From Apilactobacillus kunkeei (GTDB taxonomy: Bacteria; Bacillota; Bacilli; Lactobacillales; Lactobacillaceae), in assembly GCF_001308195.1 (NCBI RefSeq), contig NZ_JXDF01000031.1:27171-91170 (forward strand): 64,000 bases of DNA. Direction: 5' to 3'. Positions within the stretch are counted from its first letter, which is position 1, and each line of letters starts with the position of its first letter. A program made the translations under genes and the position numbers. The notes under the pieces are model-generated. The model did no database searches, was not told the DNA's origin, and saw only the letters and a program-made list of their open reading frames with translations. Positions 62,088 through 64,000 of this stretch are shown here, one piece after another.

Positions 62088-62122
62088 AAAAGCGTCTGAT
62101 TATAAAATCAGACGCTTTTTTA
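62088..62122 (-). terminator. Terminator between yidC and jag
   Basis: AAAAAAGCGTCTGATT and AATCAGACGCTTTTTT pair around ATAAA, directly after yidC. Confidence 0.9.
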
Positions 62123-62956
62123 TTATTTACGACGAGATTTTTTAGCTTTGCGAATTGCTTTTTCAACATTACGCTTGTGTTGCTTTTCAGCACGAAGCTT
62201 TTCTTCTCGTTCTCTTTGAATCTTCCAAGGATTTTGAATAAACAATGTTTGTACAGCTTGGAAGGCATTTGTTACTACCCAATAAATTGAGATCGCAGCA
62301 GGAATATTTAATGCCATGAAGAAAATGATAACGGGCATTCCGAACATCATTCCTTTTGTCATCCCATTTTGCTCAGGTTGTGACTTCATTGCTAGCCATG
62401 AACTAATGAAAGTAAATACGGCGGCTAGAACCGGCATAATAAAGTATGGGTCTTTGTGTCCTAATTGTAACCATAGGAAATGACCTGACTTCAAAACATC
62501 TGTACGCCAGATAGCTTGGTATAAGGCCCACAAGATTGGCAATTGAACTAGTAGTGGTAAACAACCAGCAACAGGATTAACTCCTGCTTCAGCATAAAGC
62601 TTTTGTTGTTCTTCACGAAGTAACTTAACTGTTTCAGTATCCTTTGATGAATACTTCTTTTGAAGTTCCTTTAACTTAGGTTGTATTTCTTGCGTCTTCT
62701 TCATACTCTTGGTTTGATAAATCATCAAAGGCAAGATAATGATACGAACGATGATGGTAAAAGCAACGATACCCATTCCGTAATTTGAACCAAAGAATTT
62801 AGCTAACCAAATGATGGCTCTTGAGAAATTAAGTACGATAACTCCATCCCATAGACCGGTACTGCGTGAAGTAATTGGTTTATTACTACATGCAGTCAAG
62901 AAAAATACCAATCCTAAAATTGAAGTAAGTGAAAGATACTTTTTAAATTTTTTCAT
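62123..62956 (-). CDS. yidC: Membrane protein insertase YidC (OxaA)
   Basis: A 277-residue lipoprotein insertase. Signal peptide with lipobox LTAC-S (Cys23), five transmembrane segments, and the hydrophilic-groove region GMGIVAFTIIVRIIILPLMIYQTKSMKK carrying the conserved Arg. Basic tail (KQHKRNVEKAIRKAKKSRRK) binds ribosomes. It overlaps rnpA by one base and continues the rpmH-rnpA-yidC order. Confidence 0.95.
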   Translation of the reverse strand: MKKFKKYLSLTSILGLVFFLTACSNKPITSRSTGLWDGVIVLNFSRAIIWLAKFFGSNYGMGIVAFTIIVRIIILPLMIYQTKSMKKTQEIQPKLKELQKKYSSKDTETVKLLREEQQKLYAEAGVNPVAGCLPLLVQLPILWALYQAIWRTDVLKSGHFLWLQLGHKDPYFIMPVLAAVFTFISSWLAMKSQPEQNGMTKGMMFGMPVIIFFMALNIPAAISIYWVVTNAFQAVQTLFIQNPWKIQREREEKLRAEKQHKRNVEKAIRKAKKSRRK

Positions 62957-63318
62957 TAGTCTTCTCCCTCAACATAATCAGAATCAAGCAAGTTTGCTAA
63001 TTTTAAAACATGCACCATATTCTTCTTAACTTCTTCCATTGATAGTTGGTCGGCTCTTGGACGAGCAATAACCAAGAAATCAACGTCTTGTCTTAGATAT
63101 GGCTTTAATTCAGTCAAACTTTGTCTAACTCGTCTTTTAACCCAGTTTCTGTGAACAGCATTCCCAATCTTCTTACCAACTGAGATACCAACTCTAAAAT
63201 GGGGTTGATCAGGCTTTTCCATTTGATAAATGACAAAAGTCCGATTAGCAACTGAATTATGTTTTTCAAAAACATTTTGGAATTCTGCTTCTTTTTTGAC
63301 GCGATATGACTTACGCAT
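62956..63318 (-). CDS. rnpA: Ribonuclease P protein component
   Basis: A 120-residue basic protein that helps the RNase P RNA remove 5' leaders from tRNAs. The RNR motif [27 protein letters not shown] is intact, and the N-terminal [31 protein letters not shown] is typical. GGAGATGG precedes the ATG. It lies between rpmH and yidC, with a partial terminator between it and rpmH. Confidence 0.96.
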   Translation of the reverse strand: MRKSYRVKKEAEFQNVFEKHNSVANRTFVIYQMEKPDQPHFRVGISVGKKIGNAVHRNWVKRRVRQSLTELKPYLRQDVDFLVIARPRADQLSMEEVKKNMVHVLKLANLLDSDYVEGED

Positions 63319-63351
63319 AATCCATCTCCATTAAATTTTGTTCAATATAAT

Positions 63352-63380
63352 GAAAAAGACCACTGAATGGTCAGTGGTCT
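63352..63380 (-). terminator. Attenuating terminator between rpmH and rnpA
   Basis: AGACCACTGA and TCAGTGGTCT form a perfect 10-bp stem with a CCAT loop, then five T on the minus strand. The stem includes part of the rpmH stop. It would lower rnpA and yidC relative to rpmH. Confidence 0.85.
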
Positions 63381-63513
63381 ATACAGTCAATGACTTTCTA
63401 CCTTTTTTACGACGGCGAGCTAAAACTTTACGACCGTTGCTAGTGCTCATACGACTACGGAAACCGTGAGTACGTGCGTGCTTACGTTTCTTTGGTTGGT
63501 AAGTTCTCTTCAT
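63379..63513 (-). CDS. rpmH: 50S ribosomal protein L34
   Basis: A 44-residue very basic protein, [20 protein letters not shown] and so on, ending [11 protein letters not shown], exactly the length and sequence pattern of L34. GGGAGGG precedes the ATG. It is the gene nearest the origin on this side, transcribed away from it. The frame is too short for most gene scans but unmistakable. Confidence 0.97.
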   Translation of the reverse strand: MKRTYQPKKRKHARTHGFRSRMSTSNGRKVLARRRKKGRKSLTV

Positions 63514-63599
63514 TACTAACCCTCCCTTATATATTTTGTGTGTTTCTTTTCTATGTCAAATACATTTCCTAAACATAATACCATAAAAAAATTAATGAT

Positions 63600-63960
63600 G
63601 AAACATAAAAATCAAATTCTTTCCCTAAAGGGATCCATTTTTTATCCACATTTCAATTTGTTTCATACACATTTTTAGATTTTTCCTGTTGATTAAAATT
63701 TTGCAATTAACAGTCTTTTCCACAAGTTTTCCACAAGTAAACAACCTGTTATTAGAATTATTCACAAGTTGTGCATAACTTTTTGTTTTTATTGATATAT
63801 CAGTTATACTTACCTGTGGATTATTAACATTTTTCTGTGGAAAACTAAAAAATGAGATGATTTTAATCAAGTTATCAACAGGTTGTGGAAAATAAAATTA
63901 ACAGGGTGTGAAACAATTATACACAAGTAAATGTGCTTGTGGAAAACTTTTTTTTTTAAT
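63600..63960. other. Replication origin region (oriC) with DnaA boxes
   Basis: The 487-base stretch between rpmH and the window end holds about ten DnaA boxes. TTATCCACA at 63642 is perfect, and TTATACACA at 63917 fits TTATNCACA. Near matches: TTTTCCACA 63716 and 63727, TTATTCACA 63758, TTATCAACA 63872, and reverse copies TGTGGATTA 63815, TGTGGAAAA 63836, 63884 and 63938. Runs of A/T between them could unwind. This is the rpmH-dnaA intergenic origin typical of lactobacilli. Confidence 0.88.
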
Positions 63961-63985
63961 GGTAAAATTACTAAAGATTTTTAAC

Positions 63986-63991
63986 GGGAGG
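63986..63991 (+). promoter_or_regulatory. Ribosome binding site, presumably of dnaA
   Basis: GGGAGG close to the right edge. The ATG at 63994 is only two bases after it, so the dnaA start probably lies just beyond the window. Confidence 0.6.
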
Positions 63992-64000
63992 AAATGATTC

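Noticed and set aside
63994..64000. ATG at 63994 as the dnaA start
   Set aside because: It is only two bases from the ribosome binding site, and just two codons are visible; the true start is probably beyond the window.

Overview
The window is AT-rich chromosomal DNA from a low-GC Gram-positive bacterium, almost certainly a member of the Lactobacillaceae. The right end carries the conserved origin-proximal order mnmG, mnmE, jag, yidC, rnpA, rpmH, followed by a cluster of DnaA boxes (about 63.6-63.96 kb) and a ribosome binding site that should belong to dnaA just outside the window. Genes to the left of the origin run mostly on the minus strand, which is the leading strand for a fork moving left. 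A mannitol 2-dehydrogenase next to a fructokinase, a manganese catalase, two PepC peptidases, an isoleucine 2-epimerase-like enzyme and heavy use of T-boxes fit a heterofermentative, fructose-using lactobacillus (an Apilactobacillus/Fructilactobacillus-like organism). The genus is an inference.

Layout. 1-5.7 kb: the 3'-truncated helicase-nuclease subunit rexB/addB, Mn catalase, a possible 49-residue peptide gene, a PucR-type regulator and hypotheticals. 5.7-12.3 kb: two paralogous amino-acid permeases, a short oxidoreductase operon, an aldo/keto reductase and a purine permease. 12.37-14.42 kb: a retron, that is a reverse transcriptase fused to a TOPRIM domain, preceded by a recognisable msr-msd RNA with a1/a2 repeats and its own promoter. 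14.5-18 kb: paired CrcB fluoride channels, fructokinase, mannitol dehydrogenase and a VOC protein. 18-25.3 kb: a divergent LepA-like GTPase in an operon with an apparently autoregulated TetR repressor, a GH25 protein with a very basic tail, a lipoprotein, a metal ABC transporter lacking its binding protein, and a cell-wall amidase. 25.4-30.7 kb: three small membrane proteins, an ABC exporter whose ATPase is fused to an XRE DNA-binding domain, and two transporters. 30.8-35.5 kb: pyrFE with a PyrR attenuator, cardiolipin synthase, a baeRF-like protein and a hypothetical.

35.5-44.3 kb is a methionine regulon: hom and metC on one strand, metY-metA and metE-metF on the other, each transcript led by an AUG (Met) T-box. 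44.3-49.9 kb holds small genes and an argG-argH-glnHP-glnQ operon led by three tandem T-boxes, all with a CGU (Arg) specifier. The promoter-proximal two end in intrinsic terminators. The third has none and could instead mask the argG ribosome binding site. 50.7-57 kb holds two pepC genes with the epimerase, a secreted basic protein and two signal peptidases.

Three parS-like palindromes (8.83, 49.89 and 59.70 kb) fit an origin-proximal chromosome-partition zone. The items most worth following are the retron, the triple Arg T-box with its possible translational third element, and the TetR/LepA-like pair. No tRNA, rRNA, CRISPR array, prophage or insertion sequence was recognised.
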